A stretch of 64,000 nt of DNA from Sipunculus nudus (GCA_026874595.1 JAPPUL010000089.1:799284-863283); one strand, 5' to 3'. Positions 26,465-35,764 are shown, counted from the stretch's first letter. The notes: generated by a model from the sequence alone, not told the origin. Translations and numbers: made by a program.

Positions 26465-27961
26465 CTATTTATTCAAAATCTTGTTATAGTTTATGGGCTT
26501 TTCAAGTATTGACACTGCCTTTTGTAATTGTGCATCATAATCAAGATCAAATAACCTTACATGCTTTTTATATTTTTCATCACGGATATATCTTCTTAAA
26601 TCTCTATCCCTAATAACTACCCCCTCTTTTTTAAGGACCTTTTTAAAATTATCATAATCCTTTTCCCGATAACTTGCCCCATTATAATGCTTTTTCACAA
26701 AAGTTTTCACATACTTACCCTTCGCTATTTTATTATCCATATACATATCGTCAAAAGTCTTTTTGGCAACCTTAACAACAACATCAGGAGTTATCCCTTT
26801 ATTATGGATCTCTTTACCTGAGGGTGTATAATACTTTTGCACAGTAAGCCTTATTGCTATTTTATTATTACCGTTTTTGAGAGATATTATATTCTGTACA
26901 GAAGCTTTACCAAATGTTTTAGAACCTACAAGTATCGCTCTTTTTGAGTCTTGTAATGCTCCTGCTACTATCTCTGATGCCGAAGCGCTACCTTGATTTA
27001 CCAATATCACTATCGGAATATCTTTCTCTACTATCGTGTTTTCCTCGTTCGCATAAAATTCTGTTATTTTACCTTTTTTTCTACCTTCAGTATAAACTAT
27101 TTTCCCTTTGTCAAAAAACATATCTGACGTTGATACTGCAGCTTTTAAAAAACCTCCAGGATTGTTACGTAAATCTATCACAAGACGTTCTAATTTCGCC
27201 TTACGTAGCTTTAAAAGTGCCTCCTTCAACTTATTCACTGTTTGTTTTCCAAACGATATTATACGTATATAGCCAAGCCCCTTTTTTATAAATCCATACT
27301 TTACCGTTGGGACATTTATTATTGCTCGTGTTATCGTCATTGGTATTAAATCTAGTGCTTCTTCCCGAGAAACCTTTATCGATACCTTTGTTCCTGGAGC
27401 CCCTCGTAGTATTTTTACTACATCTGATATATTAAGATCTCGACTTGACTTGCCTTCTATCTCTACTATCTTATCCATCGACTGTATCCCTGCCTCGTAA
27501 CCAGGACTGCCTTCTATTGGCGCTATTACAGTTGGATACCTATCACGAAGACCAATATATATACCAAGACCCCCAAATTGATTGCTTAATGACTCATTTA
27601 GCTCCTTTAAATCGTCCTCTGATAAAAAACTACTATAAGAATCGTCAAGCGAACTAAGCATGCCTCTTATCCCTCCATACATCAGATTCTTATACGATAC
27701 CTTGCTCTCATCTACGTAGTTACTCCTTATATATCCAACAACTTCTTCTAGTAACTCATAATACTCATCCTCTGAATACTCAATCTCACTAGACTTGCCT
27801 ACAGTATCTCCTTCTAAAGCTCTTAGATTAACTAATTTCTCTTTATACCCATCTATTATCTTTTCAAGCCTTAGACTATCTCCAGATAATATAAATCCAT
27901 ATAACTGGACCCCCAATAGTAACAGTAACAGCGAGATCCACACTAATCTTTCTTTCTTCAT
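26465..27961 (-). CDS. Carboxy-terminal processing protease, S41 family
   Basis: A periplasmic tail-specific protease of 498 residues. It has an N-terminal membrane anchor or signal (about 7-25), a region with FGGLGIYIG leading into a PDZ domain (about 125-215), and the S41 core: LRNNPGG, then the Ser in GSASASE (about 326) and the Lys in TFGKASVQ (about 350), which form the Ser-Lys dyad. A charged C-terminal extension of about 100 residues follows. Such proteases trim or degrade envelope proteins. Confidence 0.93.
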   Translation of the reverse strand: MKKERLVWISLLLLLLGVQLYGFILSGDSLRLEKIIDGYKEKLVNLRALEGDTVGKSSEIEYSEDEYYELLEEVVGYIRSNYVDESKVSYKNLMYGGIRGMLSSLDDSYSSFLSEDDLKELNESLSNQFGGLGIYIGLRDRYPTVIAPIEGSPGYEAGIQSMDKIVEIEGKSSRDLNISDVVKILRGAPGTKVSIKVSREEALDLIPMTITRAIINVPTVKYGFIKKGLGYIRIISFGKQTVNKLKEALLKLRKAKLERLVIDLRNNPGGFLKAAVSTSDMFFDKGKIVYTEGRKKGKITEFYANEENTIVEKDIPIVILVNQGSASASEIVAGALQDSKRAILVGSKTFGKASVQNIISLKNGNNKIAIRLTVQKYYTPSGKEIHNKGITPDVVVKVAKKTFDDMYMDNKIAKGKYVKTFVKKHYNGASYREKDYDNFKKVLKKEGVVIRDRDLRRYIRDEKYKKHVRLFDLDYDAQLQKAVSILEKPINYNKILNK

Positions 27962-28320
27962 TAAATAATCCCTTGTCAGCTAAGATCGTTGAAATAGGTA
28001 CTCCATTTACACCTAGACCTTAACTATTTAGTAATATTTATAATCTTCTCGTTATCTAATAACACTATAAGTATTTTGAATAACGCCTTCTTATTTCTAA
28101 ATATCTTTTTAGAAATATACAAATATTATACTAATTAATAAATATCTTAATTAAAAACTAGTTTAAAGATACTTTATCGCTAAAGGCAAATATCTTAAAG
28201 CAAAGGAATTTTATATTATAATACACTTATATAAATCTATACTTGGGAGTGTTTGACCTTTTTAATATCCCTACAAAAACTTATAGTATAATTTCTTATA
28301 TAAAATTTATAATACATAAT
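27962..28320. other. Gap between fliG and ctpA
   Basis: A 359 bp AT-rich gap; both neighbours run on the minus strand, so it is the fliG 3' region and the protease promoter region. It holds a strong 10 bp inverted repeat at 28092-28117. A sequence near 28160-28200 on the minus strand loosely resembles a sigma-28 promoter (TAAG then GCGATAA), but its spacing is too short, so I do not call it. No gene or RNA is seen. Confidence 0.55.
28092..28117. promoter_or_regulatory. 10 bp inverted repeat between fliG and ctpA
   Basis: TATTTCTAAA and TTTAGAAATA are perfect arms around a 6-base loop. Neither strand has a T-run after it, so it is a poor intrinsic terminator. It could be an operator or an mRNA 3' stabiliser. 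Confidence 0.4.
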
Positions 28321-29379
28321 TTATACTACAAGCTCATCCTCTCCTGGCCTTGCTACTACTATCTCACCCTGCTCCTCAAGCTTCCTTATTATTCCCACTA
28401 TCTTCTGCTGAGACTCCTCAACGTCCTTTAAGCGAATCGGTCCCATAAAGTCCATATCCTCTTTCAATAACGATGAGGCCCGTTTACTCATATTTCTAAA
28501 TATCTTATCTTGTACCTCAGTATCAACTGCCTTAAGTGCTCTTGCAAGCTCCTGCCCATCAACCTCTCGCAACACCTTTTGTATCGACCTATCATCAAGA
28601 AGTACGATATCTTCAAATACGAACATTCGTTTTTTGATCTCTTCTGCAAGTTCTGGGTCCTCATCCTCTAAATCTTCTATTATATTCCGCTCAGTACCTC
28701 TATCAACAAGATTGAGCACTTCGACTATAGTGTCAATACCTCCAGCTGACGTATAATCCTCACTGGCCAAAGTTGACAACTTCCTCTCCAAAACCCTCTC
28801 AACTTCCCTTAAAACGTCAGGAGACGTCCTGTCCATTGTAGCAATCCGTTTTGCAACGTCTGCTTGTATCTCTTGTGGTAATGCATTTATAATTAATGAT
28901 GACTTTTGTGGTTCTAAATATGCAAGGATTAAGGCTATCGTTTGCGGATGCTCTGATTGTATGAAATTAAGTAGATGTGCAGGGTCTGTTCTTCTTACAA
29001 AATCAAACGGTCTTGACTGTATTGAAGAGGTTAGTCTATTTATAACATCCTCAGCCTTTTGCGAGCCCAAAGCCTTTTCCAAAACATCACGAGCATAGTC
29101 AACTCCAGCTTGGGTGATGAATTCTTGAGCCATTATAAGCTCTTGAAAATCTCTTAGTACAAGTTCTCTTTCATGCGGTTCTACTTTGTCTATACGTGCA
29201 ATCTCAAAAGTAATCTGTTCAATCTCATCTTCTTTCAAGTATTTAAATATATTAGACGATACCTCAGGACCCAAGACTACTAAAAATATAGCCGCCTTTT
29301 GCTTTCCTGTCAAAGGACGTTTAGTTGAAGAACTTGAAACCCTTGATGTAACTTGTGATCCGCTTCTAACTGTTGCCAT
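28321..29379 (-). CDS. fliG: Flagellar motor switch protein FliG
   Basis: Rotor protein that meets the stator and sets rotation direction through FliM/FliN. The three FliG regions are present: LTGKQKAAIFLVVLGPE, the middle EHPQTIALILAYLEPQKSS, and the C-terminal FEDIVLLDDRSIQKVLREVD charged helix, ending in MGPIRLKDVEESQQKIV. The ATG at 29379 has GGAG five bases upstream, so I prefer it to the ATG four codons earlier; the protein is 352 residues. The first 20 residues are Ser- and Arg-rich. It stands apart from the main flagellar operon. Spirochaetes often have two FliG copies, and which this is cannot be told. Confidence 0.96.
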   Translation of the reverse strand: MATVRSGSQVTSRVSSSSTKRPLTGKQKAAIFLVVLGPEVSSNIFKYLKEDEIEQITFEIARIDKVEPHERELVLRDFQELIMAQEFITQAGVDYARDVLEKALGSQKAEDVINRLTSSIQSRPFDFVRRTDPAHLLNFIQSEHPQTIALILAYLEPQKSSLIINALPQEIQADVAKRIATMDRTSPDVLREVERVLERKLSTLASEDYTSAGGIDTIVEVLNLVDRGTERNIIEDLEDEDPELAEEIKKRMFVFEDIVLLDDRSIQKVLREVDGQELARALKAVDTEVQDKIFRNMSKRASSLLKEDMDFMGPIRLKDVEESQQKIVGIIRKLEEQGEIVVARPGEDELVV

Positions 29380-29711
29380 AAAAAGCTCCATTTACCATAT
29401 AGTATATAATATGTAATATTAAAAAGAATGTTTATTAATCTTATTTATTAATCTTATTATAGTATAATCCTAAGTTTAGAGAAAATTATTTAATCTTTTT
29501 TATGTATAATCGACCATAAAAAACAAAAATGTATATATTACAAAAAACACTTATACCAAAAGAATGTATTATTGTAACGATGCTTTACACACTTTACAAT
29601 CTAAAAGCCATTACTTAAATTATAATATTAAACCATTTACTTTTGTAATAACTTAGCAAAACTAATAGTATTTATTAGATAGGTCCTCTTTCAAAGACCA
29701 GATATACAAAG
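29380..29711. other. Divergent gap between fliG and the RNase Z-like gene
   Basis: A 332 bp AT-rich gap between divergent genes, so it should hold both promoters. A 13 bp unit (TTTATTAATCTTA) occurs twice in tandem at 29431-29456, about 50-75 bp upstream of fliG, where a promoter would lie. No clear -35/-10 pair, sigma-28 site or RNA gene was recognised. Confidence 0.55.
29431..29456. repeat. 13 bp tandem duplication upstream of fliG
   Basis: TTTATTAATCTTA is present twice without mismatch. It lies within 80 bp of the fliG start, so copy number could change promoter spacing. It is AT-rich, so simple slippage is enough to explain it. Confidence 0.85.
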
Positions 29712-30449
29712 ATGATTAAAACAACTGTAGACAAAAGTATAAAACGCTCTCATAGTTGGGAAGGACAAGATATTGCATGCAAAGTGCTTTACTCAAGAGC
29801 GGGACTTGCAACACAACTACTTTTTAAAAACAAAATGACAAGTAAATTAGTAGTACTTGACTGCGGAGATGGGACAACACGGGATATAATAAACTCAGGG
29901 GAAGATTTAAACTATATAGAAGGGGTAGTAATAAGTCATGGTCATCCTGATCATATAGGAGGCTTATTTTCCTTACTCTGTACTCTACGTCTTTTTAAAG
30001 TTAGACAAAACATTAAAATATATGTCCCACACGGGTGTTTAGAAGCATCTAAAATCTTTAATCTATTTATGGACTTATACGGCAATGAACTTACATTTAA
30101 CTTGAGCTTTGAGGAGATAGAATCAGGTAGAGTTATAAATATCTCAGGTTTTAAAATAAGAAGTTTTGAAGCACTGCACTATGAAACAACGAAGGTACCT
30201 AAAAGCAAACTTAGACGAAAAGAGGCTTATAGCTACAAAATAGAGCTTGGGAATGAGAGTGTAGTATACTCAGGAGACACTTTACCTAACGAACGTCTTG
30301 AAAAGGAGTCAAAAGATGTATCTTTACTCATAATAGAAGCAACTTACGATGATAGATTTAAAGAGACAGTTCCAAATCATCTTGACTATAAGTATGCAAT
30401 GGAAGTTGGGAATAAAGCACGTAAGTACATTATAATACACCGTTTTTAG
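29712..30449 (+). CDS. RNase Z-like metallo-beta-lactamase protein, short C-terminus
   Basis: A 245-residue MBL-fold hydrolase close to RNase Z/ElaC, which trims tRNA 3' ends. Visible motifs: SRAGLATQLLF, VLDCGDG, the metal site SHGHPDHIGG, VVYSGDT, LLIIEATYDD and PNHLDYKYAMEVG, then YIIIHRF. In RNase Z the last motif (ILTHFS) is followed by a further 20-40 residues, but here the gene stops right at it. The metal-binding His is kept, so activity is possible. No shifted frame downstream restores a tail. Confidence 0.75.
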   Translation: MIKTTVDKSIKRSHSWEGQDIACKVLYSRAGLATQLLFKNKMTSKLVVLDCGDGTTRDIINSGEDLNYIEGVVISHGHPDHIGGLFSLLCTLRLFKVRQNIKIYVPHGCLEASKIFNLFMDLYGNELTFNLSFEEIESGRVINISGFKIRSFEALHYETTKVPKSKLRRKEAYSYKIELGNESVVYSGDTLPNERLEKESKDVSLLIIEATYDDRFKETVPNHLDYKYAMEVGNKARKYIIIHRF

Positions 30450-30479
30450 ACGCTGCTAGAAACTAACTAGCTTTTATTT

Positions 30480-30511
30480 AGATATAAAGACTTTTAGATA
30501 TAAAGACTTTT
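30480..30511 (+). repeat. 16 bp tandem duplication before queA
   Basis: AGATATAAAGACTTTT occurs twice in tandem, followed by a partial third copy, within 45 bp of the queA start. It fills most of the gap between the RNase Z-like gene and queA. Confidence 0.9.
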
Positions 30512-30520
30512 AGATTAGAT

Positions 30521-31582
30521 ATGAAGACAAAAGATTATAACTTTGGATTAGATGACGTTAGGATATCAACCTATCCAGACAAAGACAAATCAAAACTGCT
30601 TGTGGTAGATAGAAAAAGAAATACTTACCACAAAGAAGAGTTTAGCAATCTTTTAAACTTCCTAAGCGAAGGAGATTGCCTGGTACTAAACAATAGCTTT
30701 GTATATCCGGCAAGACTTTATGGAGAGTTAAAGAGCAAGAAAAAGAAGTTTGAGTTTTTATTGATACGTGAGCTTAGAGATGGTGTTAGTTGGGAGGTTT
30801 TAATTAAGAATAGTAAACAGTGCGTGATTGGTGATGAATTTAAGTTTAAAGATGGTGTTATAGGAAAGCTTACATGGAAGTTAGGCGGTGGATTAAATCA
30901 TATACGATTTAACGAAAAGCTAAGTTACGAACTACTTGATGAGATAGGCCAAATGGCTTTACCGTCGTACATACTGAAGTTACGAGACTATAGAATAGAA
31001 GACAAAAAATACTACCAACCAAGCTACACTAAAAAGTTTATAGAAAGTGATATAAAAAGCAAGAGAGTATGCGGGTCAATAGCCTGTCCAACAGCAGGAC
31101 TTCATTTTACAGAAGAGCTTTTAGAAAAGCTAAAGAAAGGAGGAATAGAAATAGCATATATAACATTGCACGTATCAGTTGGAACTTTTAAACCGATAAT
31201 AAGCGAAGATGTAGAAGGACACAAAATGGGGAGTGAAGAATATGTATTAGAAGCTGAGGAGGCCCAAAAGATAAACAAAGCAGTTAAATGGGGAAAAAGG
31301 GTTATTGCAGTAGGGACAACGACAACCCGAGTACTTGAACATTGTAGTGCAGGAGAAGGGTTAGTAAAGGCATCATGCGGTTCAACAAATCTTTTCATAT
31401 ATCCCGGCTATAAATTTAGGGTGGTAAATGGTTTAATAAGTAATTTTCATATGGGAAAGTCAACCCCGTTGCTTCTGGTGTGCGCATTTGGCGGGGAAGG
31501 ACTTATAAAGGAATCATATAAATTTGCGCATATAAATGACTTTGGTTTTTACAGTTATGGAGATGGGATGTTGATTATATAA
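30521..31582 (+). CDS. queA: S-adenosylmethionine:tRNA ribosyltransferase-isomerase
   Basis: Adds the epoxycyclopentanediol ring to 7-aminomethyl-7-deazaguanine in tRNA, the step before queuosine. The 353-residue length is full. Family blocks are present: NNSFVYPARLYG, CPTAGLHFTEELL, LHVSVGTFKPI, VGTTTTRVLE, FIYPGYKF and NFHMGKSTPLL. It is the second of a run of plus-strand genes and is followed by miaB, another tRNA modification gene, so the two may be co-transcribed. Confidence 0.96.
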   Translation: MKTKDYNFGLDDVRISTYPDKDKSKLLVVDRKRNTYHKEEFSNLLNFLSEGDCLVLNNSFVYPARLYGELKSKKKKFEFLLIRELRDGVSWEVLIKNSKQCVIGDEFKFKDGVIGKLTWKLGGGLNHIRFNEKLSYELLDEIGQMALPSYILKLRDYRIEDKKYYQPSYTKKFIESDIKSKRVCGSIACPTAGLHFTEELLEKLKKGGIEIAYITLHVSVGTFKPIISEDVEGHKMGSEEYVLEAEEAQKINKAVKWGKRVIAVGTTTTRVLEHCSAGEGLVKASCGSTNLFIYPGYKFRVVNGLISNFHMGKSTPLLLVCAFGGEGLIKESYKFAHINDFGFYSYGDGMLII

Positions 31583-31633
31583 TATATCCAAGAAAACAAA
31601 TAATTAATAAAAAGGTTTAGAGAAGAGAATAAA

Positions 31634-32986
31634 ATGTTAAAAGATTTAGATATGAGAGCACAACTTTTAGTAGGAACAAAGAGTTTCAAGATAGAAAACT
31701 ACGGCTGTCAAATGAACTTATCAGACACAGAAGAAGTTGAGGCAAGTCTTTATAATGGAGGTTTTGGCAGGACAGATTCTGCTTCTGAGGCTGACATAGT
31801 AATAATAAATAGTTGTGCAATAAGACAGACAGCAGAAAAGCGTGTATATGGGCGCCTTAAGGAATATCATACTAAAAAAGCAAATAAAGAACAGATATTA
31901 GTGTTAATGGGGTGCGTTGCCCAAAAAGATAAATATGAAATAATAGAAAGCATGCCTTGGATAGATTTAGTAATCGGAACACATGAAAAAAGCCGAACGG
32001 TAGATATTATAAAAGATTACATATTAAATAGTAACACTACCCGAGTACATACGGAGTTTGGTGGTTATGAATTTATGGATGCAAGTCCATCAGTAAAATA
32101 TCCTTTTAAGGCCGACTTAACAATAATACACGGATGTAATAAAGATTGCAGCTACTGCATAGTTCCAAGCACAAGGGGAATAGAGATAAGTCGCAAAAGC
32201 GATGATATAATTGACAATGTAAAAAGACTTATAGACGCTGGGGTAAGCGAGATAATGCTACTTGGACAAAATGTAAATTCGTATAATATTGGAACAAACG
32301 ATATAAGATTTCCTGAGTTGCTTTTACGGCTTAGCGAGCTTGACAAATTAAAGCGGATAAGATTTTTAACATCCCATCCTATGGACTTTAGCAATGATTT
32401 AATAAGTGCGATAAAGGCAAGTGATAAGATATGCAATTACGTTCATTTACCCTTACAAAGCGCTTCTAATAAGGTGCTTAAGGATATGAAAAGAGAATAC
32501 ACATATCAAAATTATAAAGAGATAATATATGCACTTAGAGAAGCGGTTCCTAAAATAGTCTTGTCAACTGATATTTTAGTTGGCTTTCCTGGAGAGAGCA
32601 CTAAGGATTTTGAATATACACTAAAGGCGATGGAAGAGATAATGTTCGATACAGCCTATATGTTTAAATACTCAAAACGGAGTGGAACAAAGGCGGCAAG
32701 TTATACAAATTATATAGAAGAAGAAGAGAAGCAAAGTCGACTAAGCAAGATAATAGATACACAAAGCAAAATAACAAAAGAGCAAAATGAAAAACATATA
32801 GGCCAAATAGAAGAAGTGCTTATAGAAGGACATAGTAAAAGAGACCCAGAAAAAGAGTTACTTGGCAAAACAAGCGGTAATAAAAATGTAATAGTACGTG
32901 GAGATAAGAGTTTAATAGGGAAGTACTTCAATGTAGTTATAGAAGGGCTACGTGGCAATACGCTAATAGGTAAAATAGTAAATTAG
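31634..32986 (+). CDS. miaB: tRNA-2-methylthio-N6-dimethylallyladenosine synthase MiaB
   Basis: Radical SAM methylthiotransferase acting on adenosine 37 of tRNA. The N-terminal domain holds three cluster cysteines (NYGCQMNLSDTE at about 25, NSCAIRQ at about 61, MGCVAQ at about 95). The radical SAM CNKDCSYC motif lies near 169, with RG(I)EISRKSDDI after it. A C-terminal TRAM-like domain ends in LIGKIV. The length of 450 is typical. Here the lead before the first cluster is about 24 residues, and the ATG has a purine-rich but weak ribosome site. Confidence 0.96.
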   Translation: MLKDLDMRAQLLVGTKSFKIENYGCQMNLSDTEEVEASLYNGGFGRTDSASEADIVIINSCAIRQTAEKRVYGRLKEYHTKKANKEQILVLMGCVAQKDKYEIIESMPWIDLVIGTHEKSRTVDIIKDYILNSNTTRVHTEFGGYEFMDASPSVKYPFKADLTIIHGCNKDCSYCIVPSTRGIEISRKSDDIIDNVKRLIDAGVSEIMLLGQNVNSYNIGTNDIRFPELLLRLSELDKLKRIRFLTSHPMDFSNDLISAIKASDKICNYVHLPLQSASNKVLKDMKREYTYQNYKEIIYALREAVPKIVLSTDILVGFPGESTKDFEYTLKAMEEIMFDTAYMFKYSKRSGTKAASYTNYIEEEEKQSRLSKIIDTQSKITKEQNEKHIGQIEEVLIEGHSKRDPEKELLGKTSGNKNVIVRGDKSLIGKYFNVVIEGLRGNTLIGKIVN

Positions 32987-33022
32987 AATACTAAGAGAAA
33001 AGCACAAAACAGGCGAAAGAAT

Positions 33023-33550
33023 ATGACAAATCTCCCAATAGGACAAGAAAAAGTAGACAAATGGCACAGACTAAAAGCAAGTTATGAACCATCGGATTTA
33101 AATGAAATCCCAAAAAGATATTGCGCAGATACTAAAAAGTCATATTTGTTAAGATTAGAAGCACTCAAAAATCTTTTAGAGATGCTTGACAAAGCAAACA
33201 ATTATAATGCAAAAGAATTTACAATAAAGTGCGTATCTGCCTACAGAAGCTACGAATACCAAAAAGAGTTATATGAAAAAACGCTGATAAAAAAAGGTAA
33301 AGAGCAAAACGTAGTAGCAAAGCCGGGTCATTCAGAACACCAATTAGGGGTAACAGTAGATATATCCTCCTCGGAAGTAGATTATGAAATAGATGAAGGA
33401 TTTGCCAAAACAAAAGCCTATAAATGGCTTTTAGCAAATGCCACAAGGTATGGGTTTGAATTCTCTTATACAAAAGAAAACCATGAGGCAAAAGGTTATA
33501 CCTGGGAACCATGGCATCTTAGATACACCGGGAAAAGGATTCTAAACTAA
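33023..33550 (+). CDS. VanY-type D-alanyl-D-alanine carboxypeptidase
   Basis: A 175-residue zinc peptidase that trims D-alanine from peptidoglycan stems. The VSAYRSYEYQKELY block, the zinc and active-site motif SEHQLGVTVDIS and the late EPWHLRY His are all present. There is no signal peptide or membrane segment before the domain, although such enzymes usually act outside the membrane. So it either acts on cytoplasmic precursors or is exported in a way not visible here. Confidence 0.87.
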   Translation: MTNLPIGQEKVDKWHRLKASYEPSDLNEIPKRYCADTKKSYLLRLEALKNLLEMLDKANNYNAKEFTIKCVSAYRSYEYQKELYEKTLIKKGKEQNVVAKPGHSEHQLGVTVDISSSEVDYEIDEGFAKTKAYKWLLANATRYGFEFSYTKENHEAKGYTWEPWHLRYTGKRILN

Positions 33551-33627
33551 CAATAAATGGAAAAACTATTATACTTAAAGAAAATAGTTAAAAAGGAAAG
33601 AATCTAAAACAAATAGCTGCTAAGAAG

Positions 33628-33984
33628 ATGCTTGAAGAACAAAGACAAATTCAAAAGCCATGGGGATACTACAAAATAATCTATAAAAGCAAAGGATATA
33701 AATTAAAAGAGATAAAAGTGTATCCAAATCAAAGACTTAGTTATCAAAGGCATAAAAAGCGTTCTGAACATTGGTATATAGTGGATGGTAGAGGTCGGGT
33801 TACTATAGATGATAGAATAAGAGATTTGTGTGCGGGTGATTCAGTAGATATTGAAAAAGGCAAATGGCATAGAATAGAAAATATAAGTTCTAACAATCTA
33901 ATATTTATTGAGATTCAGCAAGGTGAGTATCTAGAAGAAGATGATATAGAGCGTTTAGAAGATGATTATGGGCGCATAAATTAA
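33628..33984 (+). CDS. Cupin, mannose-6-phosphate isomerase (type II)
   Basis: A 118-residue single cupin. QKPWGYYKIIYK, SYQRHKKRSEHWYIVDG, AGDSVDIEKGKWHRIEN and FIEIQQG match the isomerase domain that forms the C-terminal half of bifunctional ManC proteins. It interconverts fructose-6-phosphate and mannose-6-phosphate. The next gene encodes the guanylyltransferase half, so the usual fusion is here split in two, in the opposite order. Confidence 0.85.
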   Translation: MLEEQRQIQKPWGYYKIIYKSKGYKLKEIKVYPNQRLSYQRHKKRSEHWYIVDGRGRVTIDDRIRDLCAGDSVDIEKGKWHRIENISSNNLIFIEIQQGEYLEEDDIERLEDDYGRIN

Positions 33985-34070
33985 TCCTATATCAGACGAC
34001 ATACATTTATCCTAAAGCCTAGTTATATTTTTGTTAGCTATAAATAGTAGTTTTTGATATATTACAAGTT

Positions 34071-35162
34071 ATGGTAAAAGCAGCATTAATAATGGCAGGA
34101 GGTAGTGGAGAACGATTTTGGCCTCTAAGTCGTAAAAACCATCCTAAACAGTTTTTAAAACTCTTCTCTACAAATACTCTTATAAGAGAAAGTTTTAAAA
34201 GGGTAGCAAGTTTTATCGATATAGATAAAATATTTGTAGTTACACTTGCAATACATAAAGAAAAGATAAAACAATCAATTCCAGAGCTAGATGAAGAGAA
34301 TATAATCACAGAACCATGCGGTCGCGACACCGCAGCTGCAATAGGGCTTGGACTTGTATACATAATAACAAAACTATCCTCAGATGCCACAATACTAGTA
34401 TGCGCCTCAGATCATATAATTAAAGATATAAAAGCATTCAAAGACAAAGCTAAAATCGCATTAGATGAAGCTGCAAAACAAGATAAAATAATAACACTTG
34501 GCATAAAACCAAATCGTGTTGAAACTAATTATGGTTATATAGAGCTTGAAGAGGAGTTTATACAAAGTAATAAACTACATAAGGTATCAAGTTTTAAAGA
34601 GAAGCCAGAATATGAACTTGCAAAGGAATTCACATCGAAAGGTAACTTCTTATGGAATAGCGGCATGTTCATATTCAAAGCGAATGTTTTACTTAGTGCT
34701 TTAAATACCCATATGAAAGAACTTAGCAGAGGACTTGACTTAATACAAAGTGCTCTTTTGGGCAATGATTATGAAAGTGTTACAAAACTGGTTTACAGCG
34801 GCTTAGCCAAACAGTCTATAGATTTTGGCCTTATGGAACATATTAAAGATATACTATGCATAGTAGGAGATTTTGAATGGGACGATGTTGGCTCTTGGGA
34901 TGCTTATGAAAGGCATTTTCAGAAGGACTCTAACAATAATATAGCTCAAGGTAGTCAAGGAAAGATTATACTTGAGAATACAAATAACTCGCTTATAATT
35001 AATAATACTAAACAATTTCTATGTACTATGGGACTTTCTAATTTAACTATTATAAATACCGAGGATGCTATCCTTATATTCGATAAGAATTGTACAAAGC
35101 ATACAAATATTAAAAAGTTGCTGTCTAGAATAAAAGATTCTAATTTGGAAGATTGTCTATAA
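34071..35162 (+). CDS. manC: Mannose-1-phosphate guanylyltransferase
   Basis: Makes GDP-mannose from mannose-1-phosphate and GTP. The nucleotidyl-transfer signature GGSGERFWPLSRKNHPKQF lies at residues 10-28. EPCGRDTAAAIGL, ASDHIIKD, FKEKPEYE and NSGMFIFKA follow, all typical of GMP enzymes. The 363 residues cover only the transferase domain plus its left-handed helix region; the isomerase cupin is the gene before. Mannose-containing surface glycans are the likely use, but no polymer gene cluster is seen nearby. Confidence 0.93.
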   Translation: MVKAALIMAGGSGERFWPLSRKNHPKQFLKLFSTNTLIRESFKRVASFIDIDKIFVVTLAIHKEKIKQSIPELDEENIITEPCGRDTAAAIGLGLVYIITKLSSDATILVCASDHIIKDIKAFKDKAKIALDEAAKQDKIITLGIKPNRVETNYGYIELEEEFIQSNKLHKVSSFKEKPEYELAKEFTSKGNFLWNSGMFIFKANVLLSALNTHMKELSRGLDLIQSALLGNDYESVTKLVYSGLAKQSIDFGLMEHIKDILCIVGDFEWDDVGSWDAYERHFQKDSNNNIAQGSQGKIILENTNNSLIINNTKQFLCTMGLSNLTIINTEDAILIFDKNCTKHTNIKKLLSRIKDSNLEDCL

Positions 35163-35176
35163 AAACTTCTAATATC

Positions 35177-35722
35177 TTAGTTGCTATCTTCTTTATCTTT
35201 TATAAGTGCTTCTTTCTTAAAACTAAGCGATTTAGAATTAATACAATATCGCAGTCCTGTCGGATTTGGACCATCCGTAAAAACATGCCCTTGATGTGAG
35301 CCACATCTATTACATACTACTTCCACACGCTCCATACCATAACTCCTATCCCTTATCTTACGTACTGCGCCTTCTTTAATAGGTTCATAGAAACTCGGCC
35401 AACCTGTCCCTGAATCAAACTTAGCCTTTGCAGAAAATAACCTATTCCCACATGCTTTGCACTCATAAACCCCATCTTCATAAAAGCTATTGTATTTTCC
35501 ACTAAATGCAGGCTCTGTACCCTTCTCTCGTAGTATATGATAATCTTCTTTACTCAAGGTCGCCTTCCACTCATCTTCTGTCTTTTCAACTTCATAACCC
35601 ATCTTATTTGCCTCTTCTTCTTCTAATACTCCTGTAACTCCTACAGTCCCGCTTGAGGACATTAACCCATAAAATAACAAGAGTAAAGATATACTTAATA
35701 ATAATAATATATACTTTCTCAT
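35177..35722 (-). CDS. msrB: Peptide methionine-R-sulfoxide reductase MsrB, exported
   Basis: Repairs oxidised methionine in proteins. The MsrB domain is complete: YECKACGNRLF and EVVCNRCGSHQGHVF give the two zinc CxxC pairs, GTGWPSFYEP the substrate pocket, and GLRYCINS the catalytic Cys. It is preceded by a hydrophobic N-terminal segment (about 3-20) and a linker, so the enzyme should be periplasmic or membrane-anchored; there is no lipobox Cys. The ATG at 35722 has AAGGAGG eight bases upstream, so I choose it over the GTG one codon before. Confidence 0.93.
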   Translation of the reverse strand: MRKYILLLLSISLLLLFYGLMSSSGTVGVTGVLEEEEANKMGYEVEKTEDEWKATLSKEDYHILREKGTEPAFSGKYNSFYEDGVYECKACGNRLFSAKAKFDSGTGWPSFYEPIKEGAVRKIRDRSYGMERVEVVCNRCGSHQGHVFTDGPNPTGLRYCINSKSLSFKKEALIKDKEDSN

Positions 35723-35764
35723 CACTTATACCTCCTTTTATAATATCATTTTTAAATGTTTTTG

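Noticed and set aside
28160-28200. Sigma-28 promoter upstream of the S41 protease gene
   Set aside because: Only part of the consensus is present and the spacing is two or three bases too short.
30440-30520. Frameshift that would restore an RNase Z tail
   Set aside because: No reading frame downstream gives a recognisable tail, so a real short C-terminus is more likely.
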